From Niebla homalea (Eukaryota > Ascomycota > Lecanoromycetes > Lecanorales > Ramalinaceae): a stretch of DNA of 64,000 nt. Below the pieces are notes generated by a model, which searched no databases, had not been told where the DNA came from, and worked only from the letters and a program-made list of their open reading frames with translations. The DNA is taken from positions 1 to 64,000 of the forward strand of contig JAHGAU010000015.1 of the NCBI GenBank assembly GCA_019925105.1. Reading direction: 5' to 3'. Below are positions 48,842-59,281 of this stretch, piece by piece (positions within the stretch are counted from its first letter, which is position 1; the number at the start of each line of letters is the position of its first letter). The position numbers and the translations under genes are program-made.

Positions 48842-49984
48842 ATGCAGAAGATCATGTTGCAGTTCCCATCATCGAGGAATGATTGGAGGTTCGATGTCGT
48901 CAGCATTCTTGCCGTCCTTGGGGAGAGCAACGTCCGGCTCAGCTACCAAATGATTACAGCCTCGGAATTCTGCCTACTGCCCCGTCTGATACCTGCACCG
49001 CAAGCTTTTCTTCGAGAGAAGCGGCCAGAACACTTGGAATCCGAGAGAGATGTCGGTGTCTACGGTGCGCACTCTGGTAACCAGCGACAAGGCATCAATT
49101 ATCTGCCGAACATGTTACTTGAAACAGACAGTATCCCCGCCTATACTGTCAGAGAAGTGACGATTAACAAGACAGAGCCGGCATTTGATGTCCGGATTGG
49201 GTCTTGGAAATCACCACTCAACTTGCTTTCCATCTGCAGCTGCGTCCTTTCGATTGGCCTCGTGATCTGGGCAGCACTCCTCCGTGATGGCGTTGCCTTG
49301 ATAGGGGTACTGCTCATGGCTATAGCTTCTTCAGCCCTTGGCTTAGCCTCGCTTTGGAAGCAATCTCCTCCGAATTTGATGTACGAAGATCAAAGGAGAC
49401 AACGCGAGACCGAAGATATCATTGTGCATCTGCGCTGGGGTGCTTTTGTTGTGGTGCATTGTGACTCCGAAATAGCACGTCGCCTGTACTGGGCTCCAGA
49501 GAAATGCGTCTACAAAGTGAGCGATGCTAATTATCGCCTTTCGGGTGGAGTACTTGCTGGTCTTGCCATCACGGTCGCAATTGTGCTATTTGGCAACTGT
49601 GGCAGCGTCATGCAGATTGCCATTGGGATCTCTTATGCTCTACTGAATGTTATCTACTGGTTAATCTCAACACTCCCGCCAATTCGGTCGTGGGACCTCC
49701 GTGGACTAGAAGTCAAGCCTGTTGACCACAAGATGTCGACGTTCACATCTGCCGTTTGGCGTGCTATCCAGTCCACTACGTCTTCAGAGTGGGTTCGCTC
49801 CCACAGGGTCCTGCCGGAAACAAGTGCGTGGAGCGAATGGCTCGATGAGGCCGATTGCAATATCGGTGAAACATGGGATTGCGAGCAGGCACTCACGAGG
49901 CATCTCAGGGAGGAAGTTGAGAACCCGCTTGACAAGGTGGGCAATAATGCGGCCTCAGGGAATGTTGGGCTGGAGCAGTCGTGA
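48842..49984 (+). CDS. Multi-pass membrane protein of unknown function
   Basis: 380-aa open frame. Residues 10-50 (L-A-V-L-G-E-S-N-V-R-L-S-Y-Q) look conserved-type soluble sequence. Four hydrophobic segments follow, at about 127-147, 150-172, 235-251 and 256-280, grouped as two hairpins with an 60-residue Trp/Arg-containing loop between them (about 174-232). The C-terminus is acidic and soluble. I do not recognise a family; the two-hairpin plan is reminiscent of fungal integral membrane proteins of unknown role. The N-terminus lacks a signal peptide and an upstream exon is possible, since a CAG acceptor-like site lies just before the second Met. Confidence 0.65.
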   Translation: MQKIMLQFPSSRNDWRFDVVSILAVLGESNVRLSYQMITASEFCLLPRLIPAPQAFLREKRPEHLESERDVGVYGAHSGNQRQGINYLPNMLLETDSIPAYTVREVTINKTEPAFDVRIGSWKSPLNLLSICSCVLSIGLVIWAALLRDGVALIGVLLMAIASSALGLASLWKQSPPNLMYEDQRRQRETEDIIVHLRWGAFVVVHCDSEIARRLYWAPEKCVYKVSDANYRLSGGVLAGLAITVAIVLFGNCGSVMQIAIGISYALLNVIYWLISTLPPIRSWDLRGLEVKPVDHKMSTFTSAVWRAIQSTTSSEWVRSHRVLPETSAWSEWLDEADCNIGETWDCEQALTRHLREEVENPLDKVGNNAASGNVGLEQS

Positions 49985-51295
49985 CTGCCGCCTTTCGAGG
50001 GCCGATCTCCGTTCCTGTCATATCCCCAATTACATTTTTGAAGCATCCAAAAGTTGGAGATTCAGACTGGCTGGATATGATCGACACTGTCCATTCTTGA
50101 CTTCAATCGTGGCATAGTCTGACGTATCATCAATCTGTCAGGTTTTGTGGCGGCAATTCGAGCGTTAGAATCTAACAAGCTAAACACCGAACATGAAAGC
50201 GGACGTGCAATGCAGTCATCGAAATCCCAAATTCGCCGTCGGGGATCATTCAGCAAGCTCAATACAAGCTATGCAGCTCATGCTCACCCCGTATCACCGT
50301 GTCATGGTCACCGGACGAGATCCTATCACCTCGGGGCAGTTGTCTGTCACGCACAGGGAACGAGACCTCTTTCAATGTAAGTCTTCTTTCACGCACCATA
50401 AAAGGTGAATGTTACAAAGCCTTTTCTTGGATCAGTGCAGATGGATCAAAGAGTAAAGGATCCGGAAGACCACAATCAAGACTCCTCACATCAAGACCGA
50501 TGATTGTCATTGGAGTCGGAGCAATGATCCCAGGTAGTAGTGCAGTGAGAGACATCATAAATAGAACGTCCCAATGTGATATTGAATGTCTACTTCACCG
50601 TAAGACCCGAATAGCCAGAAGCCATTCAATGGTCCCCCAGCAGACGCTACGAAGCAATGGAAAGGAAAGTAAGGACGAGGACTGGAGATCATCGAACCCA
50701 TGAGTATGATGATTGGACGACCTCAAGGATCGCCGCCTGTTGAGTTGCTGATGAAAGTGTCATTGGGGTCGACTTTGTGCCCATGAATCTGCACCAGTCC
50801 GGACTTGAAATCAGAATACCGGAGATTGCGCACGACAGAAACATGAGCTGACCAGCCATAACGTAACCAACTATAGAATGAGCCTTACCCTTGGATGCCG
50901 GGTTTCTCTTATAGCTACGTACCTCGCACGTAACCTTTCAGATGTCTGACATTGAAGGGCTGGACTTTGACAAACGCCTTGATTGTATCGCGTATCGCTC
51001 TGAGATTTAATCTGCTATATAATGCAAGCGCTCAGGTGACCCTGTCAAACCCATCACTCTTACGAAAGACACAATTGCTATTTGATAAGGCGCCATTGAA
51101 TCTTGATCGCGCTTGGGAGAGTATGTGCTTAAGACTCTTCTTCGTCATAAGAGAAACAGATAACAGTGTACAACTGTTTGGTTGCCAGTCAGCCAAGCAA
51201 GTACCTTGAGCCTCGCGGGTTAGTGAACGATGCATTCGCCATTTGACCGATTCCTGAGAGCGTCTGTTCCGTCACTATCATCAGAACTCCGGGAG
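49985..51295. other. Intergenic region without supported genes
   Basis: Frames up to 134 codons (50299-50703 plus) show no domain or reliable splice context. The region separates convergent genes, and part of it must be their 3' UTRs. Confidence 0.45.
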
Positions 51296-51970
51296 CTAGT
51301 CTACCGGAACTTCGCTTTCAAAACGTGCTACTTGTGCAGTCTTAAAGAGCGCTATCGTTCCATTGACCCCAGCGCCTGACGGTGGCGTGCTTATATCCAC
51401 ACTGAGCGACAAATCATGTAGCCTCATATTAAGTTGTACGCACGACCTGGTCGCGGGTGGATAGCAATATTTAACAAATGTACCATCCTCTTTCTTGACC
51501 CATGTCGTTATTTGAACTTTGCTTGTTGCACTCCAGGAAATCCAGTAGATCTGGTCTAGGTCTACCCTAGGGGAAGAACGGGTTCGAAGAAAACCGCGCG
51601 CATTTTCAAAGGTAAGTGAAGCGACCTCCTGACAAAGTCGCCCACGTGATGGTGGCACCGTGAGGCCGAAGCTAGGAAAGTCGTTTTCTGGAAACGTAGT
51701 TGTGCAAGCTGTGATGGGAGCCAAAGCGTCTAGCTTAAGAGGTAACAAAGGAAGGTCTTTCCAAGGGTTATCATTTGAGATATTGCATTGCGATGGTTTG
51801 ATCTGAGGTGGGAAAGGAAGAGGTGGGAAATTGTCAATGGAGTAGATCGGTCCTGTGTATTGTGGGGAAATATTTGCTACGCTTGCTTGGATATTCGCGG
51901 GGAGTGCGTGGCTGCTGATGACGATGAGAGCGAGCCAAGATAGGCGGTTTCGGTAGTCCATCGCAGGCAT
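51296..51970 (-). CDS. Secreted protein of unknown function
   Basis: Single-exon 224-aa protein. The N-terminus M-D-Y-R-N-R-L-S-W-L-A-L-I-V-I-S-S (from the second Met, 51961) is a typical signal peptide with cleavage near A-L-P-A or I-Q-A. The mature part is Pro-rich at first (P-P-L-P-F-P-P), has five cysteines and N-glycosylation sequons (N-I-S, N-G-T), and no transmembrane segment. No family recognised. It is divergent from another secreted-protein gene 0.5 kb away. Candidate effector or cell-wall protein, by inference only. Confidence 0.65.
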   Translation of the reverse strand: MPAMDYRNRLSWLALIVISSHALPANIQASVANISPQYTGPIYSIDNFPPLPFPPQIKPSQCNISNDNPWKDLPLLPLKLDALAPITACTTTFPENDFPSFGLTVPPSRGRLCQEVASLTFENARGFLRTRSSPRVDLDQIYWISWSATSKVQITTWVKKEDGTFVKYCYPPATRSCVQLNMRLHDLSLSVDISTPPSGAGVNGTIALFKTAQVARFESEVPVD

Positions 51971-52215
51971 TAATCTGGATAGCTACTGCGAGTTCCAGAA
52001 GACGTGAATGATGTAAGGAAGGTTGGATCTCCTTCTCGATCCTGATCACAGGTTTTCGAAAGCTCAAGAGGAGTTGTAAGACATTTCTTTCCCTTGACGT
52101 ACAAGGTTTTCCGGACGAGAACAGGCGTTTAATCAACAAAAGCATGCGCGAGATTTGGCTGCTATTAGGGGTTCGAGAGTTTGCGAAGCCTACGGCCGCG
52201 ATCACAAGTAGGAAC

Positions 52216-52327
52216 CTTTTACTCATGGAAGCATGGCGCTGCGGATAAGCAGGATCATTCCACAGGGGCCTTTTGCTCATAAAAGCATGGCGCTGCTAAA
52301 CGCATGGCGCTGCGGATAAAGCAGGAT
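52216..52327. repeat. Short direct repeats GCATGGCGCTGC
   Basis: Three copies of GCATGGCGCTGC (52231, 52285, 52302); copies one and three extend with GGATAA(A)GCAGGATC, copies one and two share an upstream CTTTT..CTCAT block. They lie in the shared upstream region of two divergent secreted-protein genes, so a regulatory role is conceivable. Confidence 0.6.
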
Positions 52328-52454
52328 CTATCCGTGGTTTGTGTCTCCCGGCGATAAAGCGCAAGACAAATGTAGATATATCGGAGCAAGCCCGCATTTG
52401 AAAGCCTTTCGAATGCCGACAAATACACTTACGTTTGCATGGGGAGTCATCACG

Positions 52455-53253
52455 ATGAATCCAATCCGAAGCATCCAGATCTCGTTATTCTTGTTCATGA
52501 CTACAGTGGCTGCGAGGCATACCAGGCTCACAACCAGTAACAAAAACGATCTCTTACCAAGTCCAGCCAGCTCAAATCTTGAGGATATTGTCCTTCGCAC
52601 CTATTCCAATAACGATCTGAGTAGAAGGCGTACAAACATCACCGCATTGGGAGCCTCGACGACCCGACACGAGGGGCCCTGCACTTTCACATTCGAAACC
52701 AACAACATTGGGGCCACACACTTTCTGGAATTCTTGAAATTCTATCCAGGCGCTTTAGTCACCAACAACTTGAATGTGTGTAATATGCCGGTATCTGATC
52801 TTAATGAAAAGCGTTCCCGTCTTACGAAGATCAAAGCTGATAAGAATTCTTCCATTGTAGAGTCTTAGACGCGCAGCAGACGTACACACACCAGCCCTAT
52901 TACCCGGTGCTCCATACGCGTACAACTTCTTCATGACACCCGGCGCATTTCGCCTTTCAATGTCTCCTCAACCATTTGGTGGTAGAATGCCCTCGCCATT
53001 GACCTATAGTGAAATCACGACATTGTTATATCTCTGGTATAGTTTCCTGTGGACCTTTCGGCATGGTGACTGGATTCCCTCTCAGGACATAAATCTTACA
53101 TGCGCAACATCCTCGCAGAATGTAAGGACATACCTTGGGACTTTTCGTTCAATGACTCCAGCGGATATGGCAGCTTCTACACCGGTGGACGAGGGTGCTG
53201 TGGATGCGGATATTGTGGCTCCTACACAGGTAGATAACGTAGCTGTAGATTAA
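52455..53253 (+). CDS. Secreted protein of unknown function (spliced)
   Basis: Two exons by my reading (52455-52790 and 52861-53253; 242 aa), with a 70-bp intron GTATCT..TTGTAG carrying a CTGAT-type branch site; phase 0 at both sides. The N-terminus M-N-P-I-R-S-I-Q-I-S-L-F-L-F-M-T-T-V-A-A is a signal peptide. The mature chain has only three cysteines, a central T-F-E-T-N-N-I-G-A-T-H-F-L-E-F block and a hydrophobic L-T-Y-S-E-I-T-T-L-L-Y-L-W-Y stretch near residue 170. The tail is acidic with a V-D-repeat pattern (P-V-D-E, A-V-D-A-D, Q-V-D-N-V-A-V-D). No family recognised. Without splicing, the first frame stops at 52868, so a 137-aa product from intron retention is possible. Confidence 0.6.
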
Positions 53254-54141
53254 ACAATTATTGTCGGGGCCCTTACGCTCGTTCACTTGTGTCACCGGTA
53301 GAGCCTCATCTCACTGGCTGAGCTTCATACCTGCTATACATGTGAGATGCACGGCACCCTGGACATACCAACATGATGGGTACAAGGTAGGGACACCATT
53401 TGGAATCCTCTCCGGTTTGTGGACTGTTTGCTCAACCCTTGGGCTCTTCTTCAATCCAAATGCGGTAATTTTGGGTGGTAGCCATGGGACCGTGTAATTG
53501 TCAGGCATGGCCTCAGATTGAAGGTTTTGCTGAGGGGCTCTTTGTCTGAGGCAGAAGGGATGAGAGAGGCTAATCCGTTAATGATCATTTGATGGATGGA
53601 CCGAGGGGACTATTCTGGAAGGAGCACCCCCACACGACCCCGGCGTCAGACCCCCACGCGGTCTAGAACGTTTCGATCTTTAGACGACTTTCAACATTTC
53701 TTTTACGATCGGAGCAAGCTCCACTACTTAATGAGTATGATACTATCTATTGTATACTGCCAACTGCCCCCGCACAACATGGATGCAAGCAGCCTCAAAC
53801 GTGCTCAAACGGGCGATACAGAGAGACCCGAGTCACGACATACTGGGTGCTATCGTGCAGCCTACAGTGTCCATTATGTGCCGTTTTCATTCCTTGTCAG
53901 AACTCGCTTCTGCTTTGTCACCCATTATTGTGGCTTCTCGAAGCTTGCCAGTTTGAGTCGTAGATGCGTCCACTACTTCCCCTCCAGCCTTCATACCGTG
54001 CGGCCCTCGAGCTGGACTTCTGCACGAGACCTTCGCCACGTCTTTTCAACTCTTTGACTGCCTTCCTTCTTTCTGCCCCTTTCTGCCTTCTTTAGTGTCC
54101 CCTCCTGTCTGACCGATCCTCAAGCGCACTTCATCGTCACA
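53254..54141. other. Intergenic region and leader of the antiporter gene
   Basis: No supported gene. The last 100 bases are strongly pyrimidine-rich (CTTCCTTCTTTCTG), as usual for the 5' UTR of well-expressed fungal genes, ending in GTCACAATGG. Confidence 0.5.
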
Positions 54142-56869
54142 ATGGCAAAGGTAGCTGAGCAAGGTGGCATCCTCGAGGGGGCCAATCCCTCCAAGTATGA
54201 TCCGAAGAACCCTGTCATCATCTTCATCATTCAGGTAGGTCATTGTCCCCTCTCTCTGGTTGGCTCCTCATCATCATACTAATGTATCTGTCGATATTCT
54301 CCCTAGGCGACCATCATCATCATCTTCTGCCGAATCCTTCACTTTCCCCTCTCCAAGATGCGCCAGCCTCGAGTCATCGCCGAGGTCATTGGTGGCATCC
54401 TCCTTGGTCCCTCTGTCTTTGGGCGTATACCCGGCTTCACGGAACACATCTTTCCGACCGCCTCCATGCCTACCCTCTCAATGGCTGCCAATATCGGCTT
54501 GATCCTGTTCCTATTCTTGGTCGGACTTGAGGTGGACCTGCGGCTGCTCTTGTCAAATTGGAAGATTGCTCTGAGCGTCGGACTGGCCGGCATGGCCCTC
54601 CCATTTGGACTGGGCTGTGGCATTGCCTACGGCCTATACCATCAGTTCCGGGAAGAGGCAGGATTGGCTCCAATTAGCTTTGGGACCTATATGCTGTTCA
54701 TTGGCGTTGCCATGGCCATTACAGTGAAGAGGAAGCCCGATACACGTCCCCTTGGACTCAGGCTGACTAGGGTAACAGGCCTTTCCCGTCCTTTGTCGCA
54801 TCCTCACAGAGCTCAAGCTGCTTCAGTCGCAGGTCGGAGTTGTCGTCCTCTCGGCAGGGGTTGGCAATGACGTGGTTGGCTGGATTCTGCTTGCCCTCAG
54901 CGTGGCTCTCGTCAACGCCGGGTCGGGCATCACTGCCCTCTACGTCTTACTGACTGCAGTCGCCTACATCCTCTTCCTTGTCTACGCTGTACGACCGACC
55001 TTCATGTGGATCTTGAAGCGCACCAATAATATCCACAACGGCCCTTCGCAATCCATTGTCGCTCTCACTGTCCTCATGGTGCTTGGTTCGGCCTTCTTCA
55101 CCGGCATCATTGGTATACATCCCATCTTCGGCGCCTTCTTGGTCGGCCTCATCTGTCCTCATGACGGTGGCTTCGCTATCAAGTTGACCGAAAAGATTGA
55201 GGACCTGGTCACCGTCTTCTTCCTGCCACTCTATTTCGCCCTCTCCGGTCTCAGCACCAATATTGGCCTCCTTGACAATGGCATCACATGGGCCTATGTC
55301 GTTGGCGTCATCGCTGTGGCTTTCTTAGGGAAGGTGATAGGTGGCACACTCGCAGCACGCGCCAACAAGCTGGTCTGGCGCGAGAGCTTCACTATCGGCG
55401 TCCTGATGAGCTGCAAGGGATTGGTCGAGTTGATTGTCCTCAATATTGGCCTACAAGCAAAAATCCTTAGTCAGAGAACATTCACCATCTTTGTGGTGAT
55501 GGCTCTAATCACTACCTTTGCCACCACCCCCTTAACGTCCTTTCTGTTTCCACCTTGGTATCAGACCAAACTAGCATCCTGGAAACGCGGCGAGATTGAT
55601 TGGGACGGCAATCGCTTGAATCGTGAGGACGCTGCTGGGGAGGCGTCCACTGAAAGCGTCGAGAAGGATGTTACCGGGGATTTCTGCAAATTCCTCGTTG
55701 TCCTTGGTTTAGACAGTCTCCCAACCACCTTCACATTCATGGATCTCCTCGGCGGCGGAAAGCTAGAGGAAAAGCCAGCAATTGTCCACCCATCCCTAGG
55801 GACCAAGGAAAATGCTCCTGATACTGCCGTGACAATATACCGGCCCACCAAAGTACACGGACTTCGAATGCTGGGTGTGACTGAACGTATGTCGTCTGTT
55901 ATGCAGGAGTCTGAAGTCGAAGAATTGTTAACGGAAGATCCAATCATTAAGGCATTCCATACCTTTGGCCAGCTTCACGGCGTCGCAGTTTCTGGCTCGG
56001 TCAAGCTTGTACCCGAAGACTCCTACGCAAATGTCCTGACAGCCTCAGCCATGGCAATTCACAGCGATATGATTCTACTACCTTGGACTGAAGTCGCAAG
56101 TCCATTGCCCACATTGCCATCCGATCGGAACGACTTACCAGCATTGCCCTCGGGCTACAGTGACCCCTCGTCTGCGCAATACGTCGAGTCGGTTCTCGAA
56201 CTTGCACCCTGCTCGGCAGCCATATTCGTCAACAATGGATTTGGCATACAACTTCCGTCGAGAAACCTGCGTCGCCTCCCTTCCATGCGTAGCCTCCGTA
56301 ATCATGGCGCAAACGCTCAAAATTCCTTACCGACAATCCCCGTCTTTGAGCGCAGCCATCACATCTTCCTCCCCTTCTTTGGCGGCGTGGATGACTACAT
56401 GGCCTTGATGCTTCTGCTTCAACTTGCAAGAAATCCAATAGTCACTGCCACCGTGATGCGCATGCCCAGTTTGTCCTCGTCGAAAGCAGAATCCATCGCT
56501 TCGGGCTCTCAAGTGGTCACCCTTGGGAAGTCAGGCATGCCAACCGTCACGACAGCTACCGTACCCGAAACCTCGATCGAGATGGATGCCGAATTTTTCA
56601 GTACGGCGCGGAATAGTTTGCCTAAGGAGCGAGATTTACGAGTCAAGTTTTGCGAGACGGAAGCTGGGAGGGGACTCGTCGACATTGTCAATGGGGAGGT
56701 CGGGTGCAATTCGAAGAATGCGGGCGATTTGGTCATCACAGGACGCAGGCATGGAGCCATGACTCATACGCCTAGTCATGTCATGGGAGACACCGTAGCG
56801 TTGCTGATGCAAGCGGGAGTCAGGGCTAGCTTTTGCACTGTGCAGGCTGGGAAAGGTAATGCAATGTGA
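54142..56869 (+). CDS. KHA1: K+/H+ antiporter, CPA2 family, KHA1-like
   Basis: Three exons (54142-54234, 54307-54723, 54779-56869; 866 aa); introns of 72 and 55 bp, both phase 0. Yeast Kha1 is a similar size. The N-terminus has Y-D-P-K-N-P-V-I-I-F-I-I-Q; it is followed by a Na+/H+-exchanger domain of about 12 membrane segments to residue 440, with R-V-I-A-E-V-I-G-G-I-L-L-G-P-S, L-F-L-F-L-V-G-L-E, the G-V-G-N-D-V-V-G-W motif with its ion-coupling aspartates, and S-C-K-G-L-V-E-L. Residues 460-860 are a soluble C-terminus with universal-stress-protein-like halves (V-T-G-R-R-H is seen as V-I-T-G-R-R-H near the end). Known family role: potassium/proton exchange in endomembranes, pH and cation homeostasis. 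The short first exon and clean frames make the model reliable. Confidence 0.92.
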
Positions 56870-57178
56870 GGAGATCTTTGTTCCTTGAGATACGTTGAGA
56901 GGAAGGGGAATGATCGTGAGCTATCAATCTGTTTAAAACGCACGTAAGTGGGACTCCTCTACCTCACACCTAAGTTGAAATTCCATCTGGACCTTTCCAG
57001 CAAAAAGTCGAGAAGAGTTGAGGATTCGATTCTTTGCAAGATCAACCCGTATGATCCCTCGCTATATAGTTTACGAATCGCTTAGAACCTTGTGTCTGTG
57101 TCCGACCATGCAGTCGCGTCTTACTCCTTTCGTGACCTCTGCAGCGCGATCACTTGTAGCATCTGTAAGATTGCATTT
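56870..57178. other. Intergenic, 3' end of the antiporter gene
   Basis: No supported gene; only chance frames. Confidence 0.5.
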
Positions 57179-57460
57179 TCACCTTTTAAGAAGATTGCCA
57201 AAAAGACTGTCATGGATTGTCCGTCCCCAAACAGGCACCGGCTGTTTTAACAACACCTCATGAAGCTGCTTGCCCTCTAATTCGTGCTCTTTGCGTTTCT
57301 TTGCATCAGAACTCCAGATATTCATCAAGGGGGTAGGAAAATTGATGGAGGTGGTGGAGAAGACGTCAGGGTTTGCATGTCGAGTAAGTAAGGCGCGTGA
57401 AGATCCGGACTCCTTTGACGGATAAGTCGATGGTAGGCATCTCGGTGCTAGAATGTCCAT
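57179..57460 (-). CDS. Possible small conserved-looking protein
   Basis: A 93-codon frame starting M-D-I-L-A-P-R (57460) inside a longer open frame that extends to 57733. The C-terminal half is protein-like (amphipathic K-K-R-K-E-H-E-L-E-G-K-Q-L-H-E-V-L-L, then P-V-P-V-W-G-R), whereas the upstream extension is Ser/Leu/Pro-rich and looks non-coding, so I place the start at the internal Met. No signal peptide and no family recognised. A short gene missing from automated annotation is possible; so is chance. Confidence 0.35.
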   Translation of the reverse strand: MDILAPRCLPSTYPSKESGSSRALLTRHANPDVFSTTSINFPTPLMNIWSSDAKKRKEHELEGKQLHEVLLKQPVPVWGRTIHDSLFGNLLKR

Positions 57461-57939
57461 GTAAATTGCAGGACCAATGAGCAATCTGCTAAGATGAAAA
57501 CATGTCAGGCACGCAGTCGTCGGAGAAGGGGGAAAACACAGGAAGTAGAGTTCGCAAAGAGGTGGGCTGAAGGCCGGAAAAGGACAGAGGCCGAGTGATG
57601 GAAGTGATTGATTGCGAAGTGAGAAGGCAGAAGATATGAAAGACTGTCTTATTTTGTTTCGGTTTAATGAGTGTCTGTGAGATTCGGAAACAGCCTCGTT
57701 ACAATTCGAATTTCCATACAGCTCTGTCGACACATATTAAAGATAAGTACACGACGCAAGAGTACCCCTAACAAAATCTTGCCCTTCTTAGCTGTAGACG
57801 CGTCCCCAAGGCGCCCCACGAGTGGGTGAGCCTATTCGTCGACTACCCCCATGAAGGACACCCTACCAGGTCGAGGTAGGAGCAGGACTTGGGGGAGGGT
57901 CGCATACACGAATAGGCACACCTACGCCTGGCCGTCCTG
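57461..57939. other. Intergenic, no gene seen
   Basis: Open frames here overlap without domains. The region lies upstream of the possible small gene and downstream of the RNase III-like gene. Confidence 0.4.
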
Positions 57940-58443
57940 CTACGGCGCCACAAGGCCCAAGCGTTGCATCACCCCCTTTACAACCTCCAGGTCCCCACCA
58001 CAGTCCAACCATACAGCACCAAGGATCGCTTCCATTGTGGCGGTCATGACTTTGGTCGGCACCCACATCCCCTGTGACTGGTTCTTGAGGACGAATCGGT
58101 CGAGTCCGAGCTGATTGCCCAAGCGGTCCAAGTTGGCATTGCTTGCAACCCCCTGAATGATTGTGCTGAGGGCGGCCTTGGAGGCGCCGGTCTTGAGCCA
58201 ATCGTCGGTAAGGGCAGCGTCCATGATCTTATCCCCAAGGATGGCTAGGCGTGTGTTTCCATCACAGGTCAAGCCGTAACCAGGCATGAATATGATGCTG
58301 CGGGGGCTGCCGGGTGCGGTGAGGGCGTCCCACGCGAGGGCAGGGTCCGAGAAGGTGTAGCCGATAATGGCGTCTTCGAATTCGGTAAGTTTGACTTGAG
58401 ACATATCGCTGGATTGTTTGGGAATTGGGAGTGCTGTGGGCAT
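57940..58443 (-). CDS. RNase III-domain protein, single domain
   Basis: 167 aa in one exon; a second Met (58404, M-S-Q-V-K-L) is the better start by family fit. Residues 14-165 match a RNase III fold: a F-E-D-A-I-I-G-Y-T-F-type first helix, R-L-A-I-L-G-D-K-I-M-D (signature helix with the conserved Asp, although the usual Glu-x-x-Glu-F-L-G-D is altered to Thr-R-L-A-I), then L-G-L-D-R-F-V, and V-M-T-A-T-M-E-A-I-L-G-A-V-W-L-D near the end with the metal-binding Glu. No dsRNA-binding domain. The first metal-binding glutamate of the signature appears replaced, so catalysis is doubtful; similar single-domain proteins include mitochondrial ribosomal RNase III-like factors and small fungal homologues of unknown role. 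Confidence 0.75.
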   Translation of the reverse strand: MPTALPIPKQSSDMSQVKLTEFEDAIIGYTFSDPALAWDALTAPGSPRSIIFMPGYGLTCDGNTRLAILGDKIMDAALTDDWLKTGASKAALSTIIQGVASNANLDRLGNQLGLDRFVLKNQSQGMWVPTKVMTATMEAILGAVWLDCGGDLEVVKGVMQRLGLVAP

Positions 58444-59281
58444 GTTGTATGGATCGGTGGAGACACTAGTGCAGTAGGGGTGTGGTCAAGCTTTTTATGC
58501 ACTTCAGTTAGGCTGGACCGGGAGTATATGGAGAACAGAGGACGAGAAGGGTAGATTCGCGGGCTTTTGTAACCTGAGGAGACCCATGGTACAACACTTG
58601 GATGTTGTGACAGCTCAGTACCGTTGTTGTAGGCAACAGCGCTCCGCCATGCGAGAACGCCTACATAACGTTATCCCGCAGCACTGAGAACAAAGAACGG
58701 CATCTGAGATCCACTCAAGACATGTTCCCGAAATGGTGTGACTTAATACTACATGATAGGTGCAACGATGGGGGTCATATCATTCGTGTAGGGTTCTCCG
58801 GCATTCCACGGACAGTGTGGCGGTGCCAGGCTGCCCATCCAGTGAGGACACCCTCGTGCTCAGAGACCGGGTCACGCATTGCATGGCTTGAGAATGATAG
58901 GATCCCATGAAATGTGCATCGAAGCGCCTGGAACAGCACTGCCCTGGCGATACAAGTGGAAATGGAGAGTGGCTGAAATGGAAGTGACAAGTGGGGGACC
59001 TCGGTATCATATATGCCAACTCCTAGGTATTTTTCATCACGACTTCAGCCCTACAAAGTTCCCTTTTCGCGCTCTCGGCCCAGAGCCCTGGTGTGTTTCG
59101 ATGTGTGTGACTCATTTCGCATCGTCAAGGTGTGACCAGCTGAGATACAATTTTTCGTCCTAACATTCCCCTGGATCACTTACTCGAGATTGAGCAGAAC
59201 AACTTGTTCCCTTCAGATTCTGGTCTTCAATGTTGCAGGCTCCAGGAAATACACTCCTGAGCTTCTACTAACGCGTCAAGG
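58444..59281. other. Intergenic, no gene seen
   Basis: Divergent promoter region between the RNase III-like and F-box-like genes. Frames up to 94 codons overlap on both strands and show no domain. Confidence 0.45.

Noticed and set aside
50299..50703. 134-codon plus-strand ORF
   Set aside because: Ser/Arg-rich with no recognisable fold; lies in the region between convergent genes.
53596..54057. 153-codon plus-strand ORF upstream of the antiporter
   Set aside because: Arg/Ser/His-rich; it overlaps the pyrimidine-rich leader of the KHA1-like gene and lacks a domain.
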